Assembly (NCBI RefSeq): GCF_017303055.1
Contig: NZ_JAEKJT010000006.1
Location: forward strand, 186,001 to 250,000
Direction of reading: 5' to 3'
DNA: 64,000 bases
Origin: Halomonas litopenaei
Lineage (GTDB): Bacteria > Pseudomonadota > Gammaproteobacteria > Pseudomonadales > Halomonadaceae
A program made the translations under genes and the position numbers. Below the pieces are notes generated by a model that saw only the letters and a list, made by a program, of their open reading frames with translations, was not told the origin of the DNA and made no database searches. Positions 45,250 to 54,627 of the stretch are shown here, one piece after another. How positions within the stretch are numbered: position 1 is the first letter of the stretch; each line of letters opens with the position of its first letter.

Positions 45250-46082
45250 TTCGGCTCCTCCCCTGCCAGCAGAATGAACCCCAGCACCATCAGGAACAGC
45301 GCCAGTACCGGCTGAGCCAGGGCCCAGGGCGCTTCCTGGTAGTACGGAAAGAGCTCGGTCATCATCAGCCCCAGCTCCGCCGTGGGTGGCCGCAGCCCGA
45401 TGCTGACAAACCCCAGAGACGACACCGCCAGGATCGCGGTGGCAGCACCAAAGGCAGCCAGCGTCATGACCTGAGGCCGCAGTGCAGGCCACAGGTGACG
45501 ACGGAACAGATACACCCGGCCGAACCCGAGCAGCCGCGAGGCCTGCACCTGCGGCGAGGCCATCAGGCCCTGGGTCACGCTGCGCACCAGGCGAAACACC
45601 TCGACCCACAGCACCAGTGAGATCCCCAGGTAAAGGGTCCAGAAGCTGCCAGGAGCAATGGCCGCCAGCATCAGCACCAGCAGCAGGCCAGGCAAGGCCA
45701 GCACACAGTCAGCCAGGGCGCCGAGCAGACGATCGCCCCAGCCCCGGCGCCAGCCGGCGGCCACGCCAAGCACCAGCCCAATCGTGACCGCGCTGGCCAC
45801 GCTCAGAAACGCCAGGCCCAGCGACAGGCGAACCGCCTCGGCCGTGCGTGCCAGCAAGCTTCGCCCAAGGTGGTCCGTACCCAGCGGATGCAGAGCTCCC
45901 GGGGCCTCGAGAGTGTGCATCAAATCCTGAGCATAGGGATCAGCACCGCCCAGCAGCGGGACGCCCCAACCGAACAGCATCAGCCCGACCAGCAGGCACA
46001 ACCCCAACATCCGCGACGCCGGCAAACGACGGCGGAGCGCCAGCAAAGGAGTCATGGGACCTTGTCTCGTCAATGTCTTCAT
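45246..46082 (-). CDS. ABC transporter permease, DppC/NikC type
   Basis: The 278-residue inner-membrane protein has the N-terminal hydrophobic anchor, the HPLGTDHLGRSLLARTAEAVRLSLG block that marks DppC/NikC/OppC permeases, five to six helices and the EAA loop (ASRLLGFGRVYLFRRHLWPALRPQV). It pairs with the DppB-type permease. Start ATG 46082 overlaps the stop of that gene by four bases and follows GAGGAGG. A longer upstream frame to 46481 is the shadow of the neighbour. Confidence 0.92.
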   Translation of the reverse strand: MKTLTRQGPMTPLLALRRRLPASRMLGLCLLVGLMLFGWGVPLLGGADPYAQDLMHTLEAPGALHPLGTDHLGRSLLARTAEAVRLSLGLAFLSVASAVTIGLVLGVAAGWRRGWGDRLLGALADCVLALPGLLLVLMLAAIAPGSFWTLYLGISLVLWVEVFRLVRSVTQGLMASPQVQASRLLGFGRVYLFRRHLWPALRPQVMTLAAFGAATAILAVSSLGFVSIGLRPPTAELGLMMTELFPYYQEAPWALAQPVLALFLMVLGFILLAGEEPK

Positions 46083-47026
46083 GCCAGCCGCCTCCTCGGG
46101 TCCAGCAACAAGGTGGCGATATCCACCAGCGTGTTGAGCAGCACAAAGCCCAGGCCCAGCACCAGAGCGGTACCTTGAATCATCGGCACATCGCGAGCGA
46201 CCACGGCATGGACCAGCGCATGACCGATGCCGGGCCAGGCAAACAGTGACTCGATCACCACCACGCCTTCGATCAGATACACCAGTTGCACGCCGAGAAA
46301 CGCCACCACAGGGACACTCAGATTGCGCAGGCCATGCCGGCGCAGGGTCTGCCACCCGGTGAGTCCCTTCAGTCGTGAAAACGCGTAGTAGTCGGAGCCA
46401 GCGACATCGGCCATCGCGTTGCGCGCCACCCGGCTCGATACCGCGGCGAGGCCAAGCCCTAGCGCCAACGACGGCAGCCACAGGTGGCTAAGGCTGCCGT
46501 GGCCAGCAGCGGGCAACCAGTGCAGGGTCAACGAGAACAGCACCACCAGTGCAATGCCGACGACAAAGGGCGGTAGCGAGCGCAGGCCAAGCGCCAGCGC
46601 CAGGCTGACTCGATCGAGCCAGCGCCCGGGGCGCAACCCGCTGGCCAGCCCCAGCGGCAGGCCCAGCACCAACGCCATGACCACCGCCGTCAGGGCTAGG
46701 GACAGGGAGTGGCCAAGCTGGTGAGACAGTTCCTGCACAACCGTTTCACCGCTGACCAGAGAGCGGCCAAGATCGAAGGAGGCAAGATCCATGAGCCACT
46801 GGAGATAGGCGGCCAGCGGTGACTGATCAAGGCCCAGCTCCTGCTGAACGGCCGCCGCGGCCTCGGCGTTGACCTGCTCATAGCCGTAGCGTCCTGCGGC
46901 AATCCGAAAGCTCATGTCGCCAGGCAGAGCCCGCGTCAACAGGTACGTCAGGCTCCCTACGACCCAGGCCACCAGCCCTGCTTGTACCAGTCGCTGTCCC
47001 AGCAGCGAGAGAATCGCTCTGCCCAT
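46079..47026 (-). CDS. ABC transporter permease, DppB/NikB type
   Basis: The 315-residue permease has an N-terminal helix, the periplasmic LGLDQSPLAAYLQWLMDLASFDLGRSLVSGETV region that is standard in DppB/NikB, and five further helices with the EAA loop (SDYYAFSRLKGLTGWQTLRRHGLRN). ATG 47026 has GGAGG six bases before it. It follows the substrate-binding protein gene by 118 bases, so the two are probably one transcript. With the DppC-type protein it forms the membrane channel. Confidence 0.92.
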   Translation of the reverse strand: MGRAILSLLGQRLVQAGLVAWVVGSLTYLLTRALPGDMSFRIAAGRYGYEQVNAEAAAAVQQELGLDQSPLAAYLQWLMDLASFDLGRSLVSGETVVQELSHQLGHSLSLALTAVVMALVLGLPLGLASGLRPGRWLDRVSLALALGLRSLPPFVVGIALVVLFSLTLHWLPAAGHGSLSHLWLPSLALGLGLAAVSSRVARNAMADVAGSDYYAFSRLKGLTGWQTLRRHGLRNLSVPVVAFLGVQLVYLIEGVVVIESLFAWPGIGHALVHAVVARDVPMIQGTALVLGLGFVLLNTLVDIATLLLDPRRRLA

Positions 47027-47144
47027 CAAGCACCTCCCCGCAGTGGCCCAGCGAAGCGTATTGGATCGGCGAAGCGTGTCGGTTCGGCGAAGATCGAGAC
47101 CGGGCCCAGCGACACGGCGGGCAGGTCAAGCGGTTTACTCACTA

Positions 47145-48731
47145 TCACTGCGCCCACTCCAACTCGCTGATGCGATAGCTACGATCAAACGGATCCAGCT
47201 CGAACCCTTCAAGAGCTGCGTTGACGGCGGCGGTCTGCACGTACCAGGCGATCGGAATCACTGGCAGCTCCCGATGCAGTACCTCAGCCGCCTGACCGGC
47301 AAGCGCTTCCCAGGTAGCGCCATCGGTGGCCGCCTGCATCTCGCCGAGCAGCACGTCAAGGGTACGACTGGACCAATTCATCGCCCCCCAGTCTCCGCCG
47401 ACTTGGCCTGAACTGTAGTCCTGGAGCATGATGGGCAAGGGATCGGGCACCAGACCGAAGTTGCGTGCCATCAGCCCCATGTCGAGACTGCCGTCATGGT
47501 GGCGGGAAGGAATCTCGCTGGAATTGGCGACATCCACGGTCACCTCGATCCCCACCTCTGCGAGCTGAGCCTGCAGCGCCGTAGCGATCAAGGGCAGCTC
47601 CGGGCGATCGGAGAAGGTCGTCAGCGTCAGCGCCAGCCTCTCGCCGTCTCGGGTCAGAACGCCATCCTGACCTGGTGTCCAGCCATCCTCCGCCAGCAGC
47701 CGTCGCGCCTCGTCCAGGTCCTGCGTCAAGGGGGCAAGTCCGTCCAGATGCCAGCCCGCCACGCCCGGCGGCATCATCTGATTGGCCATGGCATCGTCAC
47801 TGCGCAGAATGCCCCGAGCAATGCCCTCACGCTGGATCGCCATGCTGACGGCCCGCCGCACCTGCGGGGAATCCAGGCCAGGACGCGCAGCGTTGAGCTT
47901 CAACAAAACGGTGCGAGGAATCGGCACCGCCATGACCTCGACGTTGGGCGCACGGCTCAGCCTCGCCTGACTGGCAGCATCCAGGGTCAGCACGATATCC
48001 GCGTCGCCCGACTGTGCCATCAGCGAGCGTGTTTCACCTCGTGGCGCCGCCAGATAGCTGGCTTCGGCGATGCTCGGTGGTTCTCCCCAGTACGCGTCAA
48101 AGCGAGTCGTGGTCAGGCGCTGTGGTGTCTCGACGGTCGCTACCTGGTAGGGGCCAGTGGCCACGTAGGCCACCACCCGCCCGTCCTGGTCATAGGCAGA
48201 TGGCGCAAGAATCTGGGTGGAGTAATGACTCAGCAGGGCAGGTAGCGCGCCGTAAGGGGCATCCAACGTCAATACCAGCTCGTCTTCGTCGACAGCCACC
48301 TGGCTGATGCTCGCCTGAGACAGCACCCCCGGCTCACCGAGAGTGCGCTCAAGGGACTGGGCCACGGTCTCCGGCGTCATGGGACTGCCATCGTGAAACT
48401 CCACCCCCTGGCGCAGACGGAAGCGCCACTCGAGGCCGCTGTCATCGACCTGCCAGTCGGTGGCAAGGCCAGCGATCAACTCACCGTCAAGGGCAACATC
48501 AACCAGCGTCTCGCCCACCTCCATGCGGCCAAAGATGTGGCCCGACTGGGTCGGCTCGATGCTGCCCACTTCCCAGGGGGCTACTACATCCACCCGGCCA
48601 TCGGCCGCTTGAGCCGTGCTCAGCGCAGCCGCAGACAGGCTGGCAGCGAGCAAGCCTGAGGCCTTTCCGGCACCAGCCAGCATCTTGAGAACAGGCGTTC
48701 GCCCCTCCTTCGATCGTGAACTCCGCAGCAT
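47145..48731 (-). CDS. ABC transporter substrate-binding protein, nickel/peptide type (SBP_bac_5)
   Basis: The 528-residue periplasmic protein has a basic N terminus and signal peptide (about residues 1-45, ending AQAADG), then a class C (SBP_bac_5) binding domain: DSGLEWRFRLRQGVEFHDGSPMTPETVAQSLER is its hallmark, with GPYQV later. Proteins of this group bind peptides, nickel chelates or opine-type metallophores. It is the first gene of the importer operon. A Zur-like palindrome 40 bases before its start suggests a zinc or other metal complex as cargo. No metallophore synthesis gene and no TonB receptor gene is visible here. Confidence 0.9.
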   Translation of the reverse strand: MLRSSRSKEGRTPVLKMLAGAGKASGLLAASLSAAALSTAQAADGRVDVVAPWEVGSIEPTQSGHIFGRMEVGETLVDVALDGELIAGLATDWQVDDSGLEWRFRLRQGVEFHDGSPMTPETVAQSLERTLGEPGVLSQASISQVAVDEDELVLTLDAPYGALPALLSHYSTQILAPSAYDQDGRVVAYVATGPYQVATVETPQRLTTTRFDAYWGEPPSIAEASYLAAPRGETRSLMAQSGDADIVLTLDAASQARLSRAPNVEVMAVPIPRTVLLKLNAARPGLDSPQVRRAVSMAIQREGIARGILRSDDAMANQMMPPGVAGWHLDGLAPLTQDLDEARRLLAEDGWTPGQDGVLTRDGERLALTLTTFSDRPELPLIATALQAQLAEVGIEVTVDVANSSEIPSRHHDGSLDMGLMARNFGLVPDPLPIMLQDYSSGQVGGDWGAMNWSSRTLDVLLGEMQAATDGATWEALAGQAAEVLHRELPVIPIAWYVQTAAVNAALEGFELDPFDRSYRISELEWAQ

Positions 48732-48771
48732 GAATGCGTCCTCTTCGTGTTTGCAGGCCAAAAATTTTCGC

Positions 48772-48785
48772 GATGTTATAACATC
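48772..48785. promoter_or_regulatory. Zur-like palindrome before the ABC importer operon
   Basis: GATGTTATAACATC is a perfect 14-bp palindrome lying 41 bases before the ATG of the binding-protein gene. TGTTATAACA joins two half-sites of the gammaproteobacterial Zur box (TGTTATA-N-TATAACA in E. coli) in shortened form. The local DNA is AT-rich (AAAATTTTCG precedes it), as at a promoter. Zinc control of the importer is an inference. Confidence 0.5.
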
Positions 48786-48950
48786 AAGAGGGTTGGCAGA
48801 AGGCCACGGTGACATTTGTCCAAGGGTACATAGCGTCCAACTCAGCAGACGCCCCCTGGCGAACGCCCGAAGCAGCACAAGACACCGCATAGCAAGGCGT
48901 CTCGGGGAGCGCTAGGCTGAGGCACTACCCTCAACCATGACGGATAGCAC

Positions 48951-49751
48951 ATGAACCCCGGCCAGTTTCCACTGGATCAGTACCTCGACCGAGTGGGACT
49001 GGCAGCCAGCGCTTCCCCCACGGAAGACTTCCTGGCCGACATCCAGCGTGCCCAGGTGACCCACCTGCCCTTTGAAAACTTCGATATCTGCCTGGGCCGT
49101 GGCGTCGACGTCAGCGCGGACGCCATCGTCCGCAAGCTGGTGCATCAGCCACGGGGAGGTTACTGCTTCGAGCTCAACGGCCTGCTGCTGATGGCACTTC
49201 ACGCCTGCGGTTTCCGCGCCCGAGCGATACTGGCGCGAGTCCACCTGTCAGGGACTCCGACAGGGCGCAGCCACCAGTTGGCCCTGGTCTCGCTGGGCAA
49301 GCAGCAATGGCTGGTGGATACCGGCTTTGGCGCCAACACCCCCAGAGCGCCCATCCGCCTGGAGCCTGGCCTGACCCAACAGCACGGTGACCAGTCTCTG
49401 CGCCTGCTTGAGGACCCCCAGTTTGGAGTGATGCTGCAGTCACAGCTCGATGGCCAGTGGGTGGACCTCTACAGTAGCGACCTGTCGACCGTCTGCGCCG
49501 GCGATATTCAGATCGCTAATCACTTCACCTCGACCTGGCCGGGACTGCATTTCACCACCTCACGGATGGCGTCCCTTGTCACCCAGGAGGGCTTGGTCAC
49601 CCTGTCGAACTTCAACCTGCGAGAACATCGACACGGCATCCTTCACGAATCCACCGTGGCGGCTGGCGAGGACTACCTGTCCGCCTTGAGCCAACACTTT
49701 GGTATCGAGCTGGACGCTGAATACGAGGCCTTGGCACCGTTACAGCCCTGA
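48951..49751 (+). CDS. nat: arylamine N-acetyltransferase
   Basis: The 266-residue NAT transfers acetyl from acetyl-CoA to arylamines, arylhydrazines or related compounds. The catalytic triad is complete: Cys72 in RGGYCFELN, His108 in RSHQLAL and Asp123 in VDTGFGAN. THLPFENFDI near residue 37 is the other family block. E. coli NhoA has 281 residues. The ribosome site is weak (GGAT). It diverges from the ABC importer operon and precedes an IalB-family gene; no pathway partner is adjacent. Confidence 0.94.
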   Translation: MNPGQFPLDQYLDRVGLAASASPTEDFLADIQRAQVTHLPFENFDICLGRGVDVSADAIVRKLVHQPRGGYCFELNGLLLMALHACGFRARAILARVHLSGTPTGRSHQLALVSLGKQQWLVDTGFGANTPRAPIRLEPGLTQQHGDQSLRLLEDPQFGVMLQSQLDGQWVDLYSSDLSTVCAGDIQIANHFTSTWPGLHFTTSRMASLVTQEGLVTLSNFNLREHRHGILHESTVAAGEDYLSALSQHFGIELDAEYEALAPLQP

Positions 49752-49954
49752 ACCGACGCTGCCCATGTCCAGCAGGTGCGGTGGCACCCGGCCAAACCTC
49801 GCTGTCGTTTCCAACACATTGTCCTTTATTCGGCGCACCTCCCTGTTTTTCATCACGCTGCCCCCTCGCAGCAGTCGCCAACGGGGGGCATTCCGTGTTG
49901 AACTATGCCCCGACCCTTTGTTTGCCAATGGATTTGGAAAGGAGCCTGCCTTCT

Positions 49955-50479
49955 ATGTTCAATCGCCTCGCGTCCGGACTGCGTACCGCCGGTGCCCTCA
50001 GCCTGATGGCCCTGTCTCCCCTGGCCGCGGCCCAGAGCACCGGTAACGCCGGACCCGCCGTCAACACCGAGACGTTTCAGTCCTGGGAAGTCAATTGCCC
50101 GGTCAACCGTGCTGACGGCGCCTGCTCCATGACCCAGCTGGTCGATGGCGCCGACGGGGAGCCCGTCCTGCGCGTTGTTGTGGGTAACCCTGCGCAGCTG
50201 GATAGCTCCGCCATGACCTTCCTGGTGCCCCTGGGCGTGCGTCTGGCCCCCGGTCTGCAGCTCCAGGTCGACTCCAACCAGCCCGTTGGCATGCCGTATC
50301 AGGTCTGCGTGCCGCAGGGCTGCCGCGCCGATATTCCTCTCCAGCCGCAGCTGCTTAACCAGCTCAAGGCCGGTAACTCGGCGACCGTCAGCATCGTCAA
50401 CCCGCGTGGACAGCGCCAGGATCTGAACGTGTCGCTGATGGGCTTCAGCGCCGCCAAGGACCGCGTCGACCAGAACTGA
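49955..50479 (+). CDS. IalB-family (invasion-associated locus B) periplasmic protein
   Basis: The 174-residue protein has a signal peptide (MFNRLASGLRTAGALSLMAL..., cleavage after about AAA-Q near residue 27) and an IalB-type domain: FQSWEVNCP with an early cysteine, ACSMTQLVDG, then GVRLAPGLQLQVD and YQVCVPQGCRADIPL, where paired cysteines probably form disulfides. In Bartonella IalB aids red-cell invasion, but the family is common in free-living bacteria with unknown role. ATG 49955 has AAGGAG upstream; longer frames add no signal. A hairpin follows the gene. Confidence 0.88.
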   Translation: MFNRLASGLRTAGALSLMALSPLAAAQSTGNAGPAVNTETFQSWEVNCPVNRADGACSMTQLVDGADGEPVLRVVVGNPAQLDSSAMTFLVPLGVRLAPGLQLQVDSNQPVGMPYQVCVPQGCRADIPLQPQLLNQLKAGNSATVSIVNPRGQRQDLNVSLMGFSAAKDRVDQN

Positions 50480-50515
50480 TTGCCCGCCCCGATCTATGGG
50501 GCCAATCGATCGACA

Positions 50516-50549
50516 CGGCACATCACTCTGGTGTCAGGGTGATGTGCCG
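50516..50549 (+). terminator. hairpin after the IalB-family gene
   Basis: CGGCACATCAC (50516-50526) and GTGATGTGCCG (50539-50549) are exact 11-base complements around a 12-base loop, 37 bases after the stop. No T run follows, so it may act as a weak or Rho-assisted terminator. The remainder of 50550-50852 has no convincing gene. Confidence 0.55.
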
Positions 50550-50852
50550 GGCCACCTTCCCCGCTCGATCACCCCGTCCCGCTACGTCCGCCGCTGAGCG
50601 CATGCTTTTCCCCGCCTTGCTCTGACCCCGTCGCGCGCTCGCCTTGCCATCTTCATGGCCCCTCCGCGCCCAGGCTCGTCGAACTTTCCTGAACACGGCG
50701 GTCATTGCGCCCTTCTTTTGAGCGAAAGTGGCACAAAACATCAGCGGAATCTTGCCTATCCTGTTCCTCTGGAGGCGTTGTCTGATCCCCTCCGTGACGC
50801 CTTAAAGAGGCGCCATTACAAGACGCCATAACAAGACGCCGAGGAGAAGACC

Positions 50853-51356
50853 GTGATTACCCTGACCATCAATGACGAGCAACACTCGCTGGATCTTCCT
50901 GAACAGATGCCTTTGCTGTGGGCGCTGCGCGATGTGGTCGCACTGACCGGCACCAGGTTCGGCTGCGGCATGGGCCTGTGCGGCGCCTGCACCGTACACC
51001 TGGATGGGGTGGCGGTGCGCTCCTGCGTCACCCCGTTGTCTGCTGCGGTGGACAAGCAGGTCACCACCATCGAAGCCATGGCCACCGATCCGGTCGGTCG
51101 CGAGGTACAGAAGGCATGGCTGGACGCAGGCGTCGCCCAGTGCGGCTATTGTCAGGCAGGCCAGATCATGAGCGCCACCGCGCTGCTCAAGGACAACGCC
51201 AGCCCCTCAGACGACGAGATCATCAGCGCCATGGGCGGCAATATCTGTCGTTGCGGTACCTATAACCGCATTCGCACGGCCATTCACCGGGCCGCCGACA
51301 GCGGCTCCCCTCAACAAGCAGCCAAGGCGTCTCGCAACGAGAGGGGGCAGGCATGA
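50853..51356 (+). CDS. iorA: isoquinoline 1-oxidoreductase-type iron-sulfur subunit
   Basis: The 167-residue small subunit binds two [2Fe-2S] clusters. The plant-type N-terminal cluster uses the cysteines of [18 protein letters not shown] and the later SC, and the C-terminal four-helix domain uses CGYC and CRCG. It passes electrons from the molybdenum subunit IorB to an external acceptor. It begins with GTG behind GAGGAG and overlaps iorB by four bases (ATGA). There is no FAD subunit, as is usual for the IorAB type. Confidence 0.93.
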   Translation: MITLTINDEQHSLDLPEQMPLLWALRDVVALTGTRFGCGMGLCGACTVHLDGVAVRSCVTPLSAAVDKQVTTIEAMATDPVGREVQKAWLDAGVAQCGYCQAGQIMSATALLKDNASPSDDEIISAMGGNICRCGTYNRIRTAIHRAADSGSPQQAAKASRNERGQA

Positions 51357-53692
51357 ACCAGACCGCCGCGACCCTGCTACTGGCCAACGTCTCGCGCCGC
51401 CGCTTTCTGCAAGGGCTGTCGGCAGGCACCGCCCTGGTACTGGCGGCTCGCTGGGACCTTGCCCTGTCCGCCGACGAGCAGCAGTACGGCGCCGCCGCGA
51501 TGCCCTACGGCTGGGTCGACAATCCCAATGTGTTTATCCAGATCGATGACGATGGCAGTGTCAGCGTGACCAACCACCGCGCCGAAATGGGACAGGGCAT
51601 CCGCACCAGCCTGGTGATGGTGGCCGCCGACGAGCTGGGCGCCGACTGGCGCCGGGTCAAGGCCTTGCAGGCCCCGGGGGACTCCGAGCGATTTGGCAAC
51701 CAGGACACCGACGGCTCGCGGAGCATGCGCCATTGGTTCGACCCCATGCGCCGGGCTGCAGCAGCGGCACGCACCATGCTCGAACAGGCCGCGGCAGCAC
51801 GCTGGGACGTTCCCCCGGACGAGTGCCGAGCAGGCGTCCATGTCGTGATCCACAGGCCCAGCGGTCGCGAACTTGGCTTCGGCGAGCTGGCCGCCGCCGC
51901 CCGCGAGCTGGACATTCCCGCGCGGGATAGCCTCACCCTCAAGCCTGCCAGCGAGTGGCGATGGATAGGCAAGTCGATGGGGCCGAGCCACGATGGTGAC
52001 CCTGACCAGCTCGAGCGCGCCCCCGCCGTTGACGGAGAAGACATCGTGACCGGCAAGGCCATCTACGGCGGCGATGTCCGGCTGCCCGACATGGCCTATG
52101 CGGTGATCGCCCGGCCCGCCGTGCTGGGCGCCAGGGTCGCCAGCGTCGACGACAGCGCCACCCTGGAGATCCCGGGTGTGATCAAGACCGTCACCCTCGA
52201 CGGTACGTCACAGCCATCGGCCTTCCATCCCCTGGGCGGGGTCGGCGTCATTGCCAGCAACACCTGGGCCGCCATCGAAGGACGCAAGGCGCTCAAGATC
52301 GAGTGGGACACCGACGGCGTCGAGGCTAACGCCGGCTACGATACCGATCGCTATCGCGAGATGCTCGAGGAACGAGCCGACTCCCCCGGCAAGGTGCTCA
52401 GGGCCAGCGGTGATATCGAGACGGCGCTGACCGACGCCGAGTCGCGCCACACTGCCACCTACTTCATGCCACACCTGGCCCACGCCACCATGGAGCCACC
52501 GGTGGCCATCGCCCGGGTCGTCGATGGAGCGGTCGATACCTGGGCTCCGGTACAGGATCCCCAGAGCGCCAGGGACGAAGTGGCCAGGCAGCTCGGCATC
52601 GACGGCGCCAACGTCAGTGTGCATCAGACGCTTCTGGGCGGCGGTTTTGGACGCAAGGCAAAGCCAGACTTCGTGGTCGAGGCCGCCCACCTGAGCCGCG
52701 CCCTCGACGGCCGCCCGGTGCAGCTCCAGTGGACCCGCGAGGACGATCTGCACCATACCTACTTCCACGCCCTGTCCATCGACCGGCTTGAGGCCGGATT
52801 GGACGCCGACGGCAAGGTTCAGGGCTGGCGCCATCGCACGCTGGCGCCAACCATCATGTCGATCTTCAAGGAAGACCCCAAGTACAAGGCGACCTACGAG
52901 CTCGGCATGGGCTTGACCCCGCTGCCCTTCGACATCCCCCACCTGTCACTGGAAAACGGTGAAGCGCCGGCCCACAAGCGCATCGGCTGGTTCCGCTCGG
53001 TGGTCAACCTGCCCCACGCCTTCGCCATCCAGAGTTTCGTCGCTGAACTGGCCGCCAGTGCGGGTCGTGACCATCGCGATTACCTGCTGGAGTTGCTGGG
53101 CCCGGCACGCCAGATCGATCCCATGTCGGTCGGCGCCAGCTGGAACTATGGAGAGGACCCGGAACGCTACACCATCGACGTGGGACGCCTGCGTGGGGTC
53201 ATTGAACGAGTGACAGAGGAAGCCGATTGGGGCAAGTCACTGCCCGAGGGACGCGGCCAGGGCCTAGCGGTGCACCACAGTTTCTGCTCCTACACGGCCA
53301 TCGTGCTGGAGGTGGAGGTCAGCGAACAGGGCAGCGTCATCATTCATCAGGCCGACGTGGCCTTCGACTGTGGCCCCAGGGTCAACCCGGAGCGTATCCG
53401 CGCCCAGATGGAGGGTTCGGTGGTCATGGGGATAGGCATTGGCCTGCTCAACGAGATCAGCGCCAGGGACGGGCGCATCGAGCAGGACAACTTCCACCAG
53501 TATCTGCTGCCGCGCCAGTCCAACGCGCCGCGGGACGTTCGAGTACATCTGGTGGACAACCCCGATGCGCCCATGGGCGGAGTGGGCGAGCCAGGCCTCC
53601 CACCGGTGGCTCCGGCGTTGACCAACGCCATCTTCGCCGCCAGCGGAAAGCGCATCAGGACCCTGCCCGTGGGCAACCAGTTGAAGGGCTGA
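51353..53692 (+). CDS. iorB: isoquinoline 1-oxidoreductase-type molybdopterin subunit, Tat-exported
   Basis: The 779-residue large subunit of a xanthine-oxidase-family molybdoenzyme hydroxylates an N-heterocycle or oxidises an aldehyde. An N-terminal twin-arginine signal SRRRFLQG and a hydrophobic stretch suggest export through Tat together with IorA. Mo-cofactor motifs include [12 protein letters not shown] and, near the end, [14 protein letters not shown], which contains the conserved catalytic glutamate. It is typical of the single-chain IorB group. No XdhC-type or other Mo-maturation gene is near, though a MOSC gene occurs at 27466. The real substrate is unknown. Confidence 0.92.
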   Translation: MNQTAATLLLANVSRRRFLQGLSAGTALVLAARWDLALSADEQQYGAAAMPYGWVDNPNVFIQIDDDGSVSVTNHRAEMGQGIRTSLVMVAADELGADWRRVKALQAPGDSERFGNQDTDGSRSMRHWFDPMRRAAAAARTMLEQAAAARWDVPPDECRAGVHVVIHRPSGRELGFGELAAAARELDIPARDSLTLKPASEWRWIGKSMGPSHDGDPDQLERAPAVDGEDIVTGKAIYGGDVRLPDMAYAVIARPAVLGARVASVDDSATLEIPGVIKTVTLDGTSQPSAFHPLGGVGVIASNTWAAIEGRKALKIEWDTDGVEANAGYDTDRYREMLEERADSPGKVLRASGDIETALTDAESRHTATYFMPHLAHATMEPPVAIARVVDGAVDTWAPVQDPQSARDEVARQLGIDGANVSVHQTLLGGGFGRKAKPDFVVEAAHLSRALDGRPVQLQWTREDDLHHTYFHALSIDRLEAGLDADGKVQGWRHRTLAPTIMSIFKEDPKYKATYELGMGLTPLPFDIPHLSLENGEAPAHKRIGWFRSVVNLPHAFAIQSFVAELAASAGRDHRDYLLELLGPARQIDPMSVGASWNYGEDPERYTIDVGRLRGVIERVTEEADWGKSLPEGRGQGLAVHHSFCSYTAIVLEVEVSEQGSVIIHQADVAFDCGPRVNPERIRAQMEGSVVMGIGIGLLNEISARDGRIEQDNFHQYLLPRQSNAPRDVRVHLVDNPDAPMGGVGEPGLPPVAPALTNAIFAASGKRIRTLPVGNQLKG

Positions 53693-53816
53693 CAGCAACC
53701 TGGAGCGAGCCCCTTGCGCGGAAACTTCCAGAAAAAAGCGAGCGGCCAGACTACCTTGAAAGGGTCGCCTGGCCGCCTGCTTGCCGTCAACGCCCACCGG
53801 ATGAAGGAGCGTCTGG

Positions 53817-54428
53817 ATGTCGATCGACTTCCTGCTTACCAGTCTTGTCGTAGTGCTTGTCCCCGGCACAGGGGTCATCTATACCCTGGCGACCGGTCTC
53901 GAGCGGGGTGAGAAGGCTAGCCTGGCAGCAGCGCTTGGGTGCACACTCGGCATTGTGCCATCCCTGGTTGCTGCTATCACCGGCGTTGCCGCCATCCTGC
54001 ATACCAGCGCCCTGGCCTTTTCCGTGCTCAAGATCCTCGGCGTGATCTACCTGCTCTACATGGCCCTTTGCCTGGTGAAACAGGGGGGTGCCCTGGAACT
54101 CTCCGGCCAGTCCCCGTGCCAGCTATCGCTTGTCAGAATCGGTATCATCGGTGCCGTGATCAATGTCCTCAACCCCAAACTGTCGGTCTTCTTCCTGGCC
54201 TTTCTGCCGCAGTTCATCACCGCTGGAGAGAGGGTGTTCGAACAGATGCTTGGCCTCGGAGGCATCTTCATGCTGATGACCCTTATGGTCTTTTCAGCCT
54301 ACGGGCTGGGGGCCGCCTGGATCAGACACCATGTCGAGCAACGTCCTGGAGTAATGACCGCCTTTCGGCGGTTGTTCGCGGGGACCTTCGTTGCCTTGAG
54401 TGCCAAGCTGGCTCTGGTGGAAAGATAA
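53817..54428 (+). CDS. LysE/RhtB-family amino acid exporter
   Basis: The 203-residue protein has five to six membrane helices and the family pattern: VLVPGTGVIYTLATGLERGEKASLAAALG at the N terminus and FLLAFLPQFI-like VFFLAFLPQFITAGE in the middle. It exports an amino acid or homoserine-type compound from the cytoplasm. AAGGAG lies seven bases before ATG 53817. The first residues differ a little from the usual PGP motif, here PGTG, which is frequent in the family. It stands apart from the iorAB operon by 124 bases. Confidence 0.9.
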   Translation: MSIDFLLTSLVVVLVPGTGVIYTLATGLERGEKASLAAALGCTLGIVPSLVAAITGVAAILHTSALAFSVLKILGVIYLLYMALCLVKQGGALELSGQSPCQLSLVRIGIIGAVINVLNPKLSVFFLAFLPQFITAGERVFEQMLGLGGIFMLMTLMVFSAYGLGAAWIRHHVEQRPGVMTAFRRLFAGTFVALSAKLALVER

Positions 54429-54627
54429 CGGAGAGGCAGCTGCCGCCGCCCTCGCGACTTTTGCCGGAACTGTGTCCCAGGGCTGCCACGAGGGCATCAA
54501 GGCCAGGCAGTAGCAAGAGGGCTGTACAGGAGGCGGCGCCCCAGACGTTCTGGGCGCTAGCCTCCTCCATGTCCGAACCGAGCAATCGACGAGCGCAGGC
54601 GCTTGCAGGCAGCTCCTCAGAAATACC

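Noticed and set aside
50523..50741. Small basic protein frame (72 codons, minus strand) before iorA
   Set aside because: It overlaps the hairpin after the IalB-family gene, is very Arg/Lys/Ala-rich and has no good ribosome site. It remains possible but unsupported.
50730..50760. Possible sigma-54 promoter (TGGCAC near 50732) before iorA
   Set aside because: The -24 element is present but no GC-containing -12 element follows at the required spacing.
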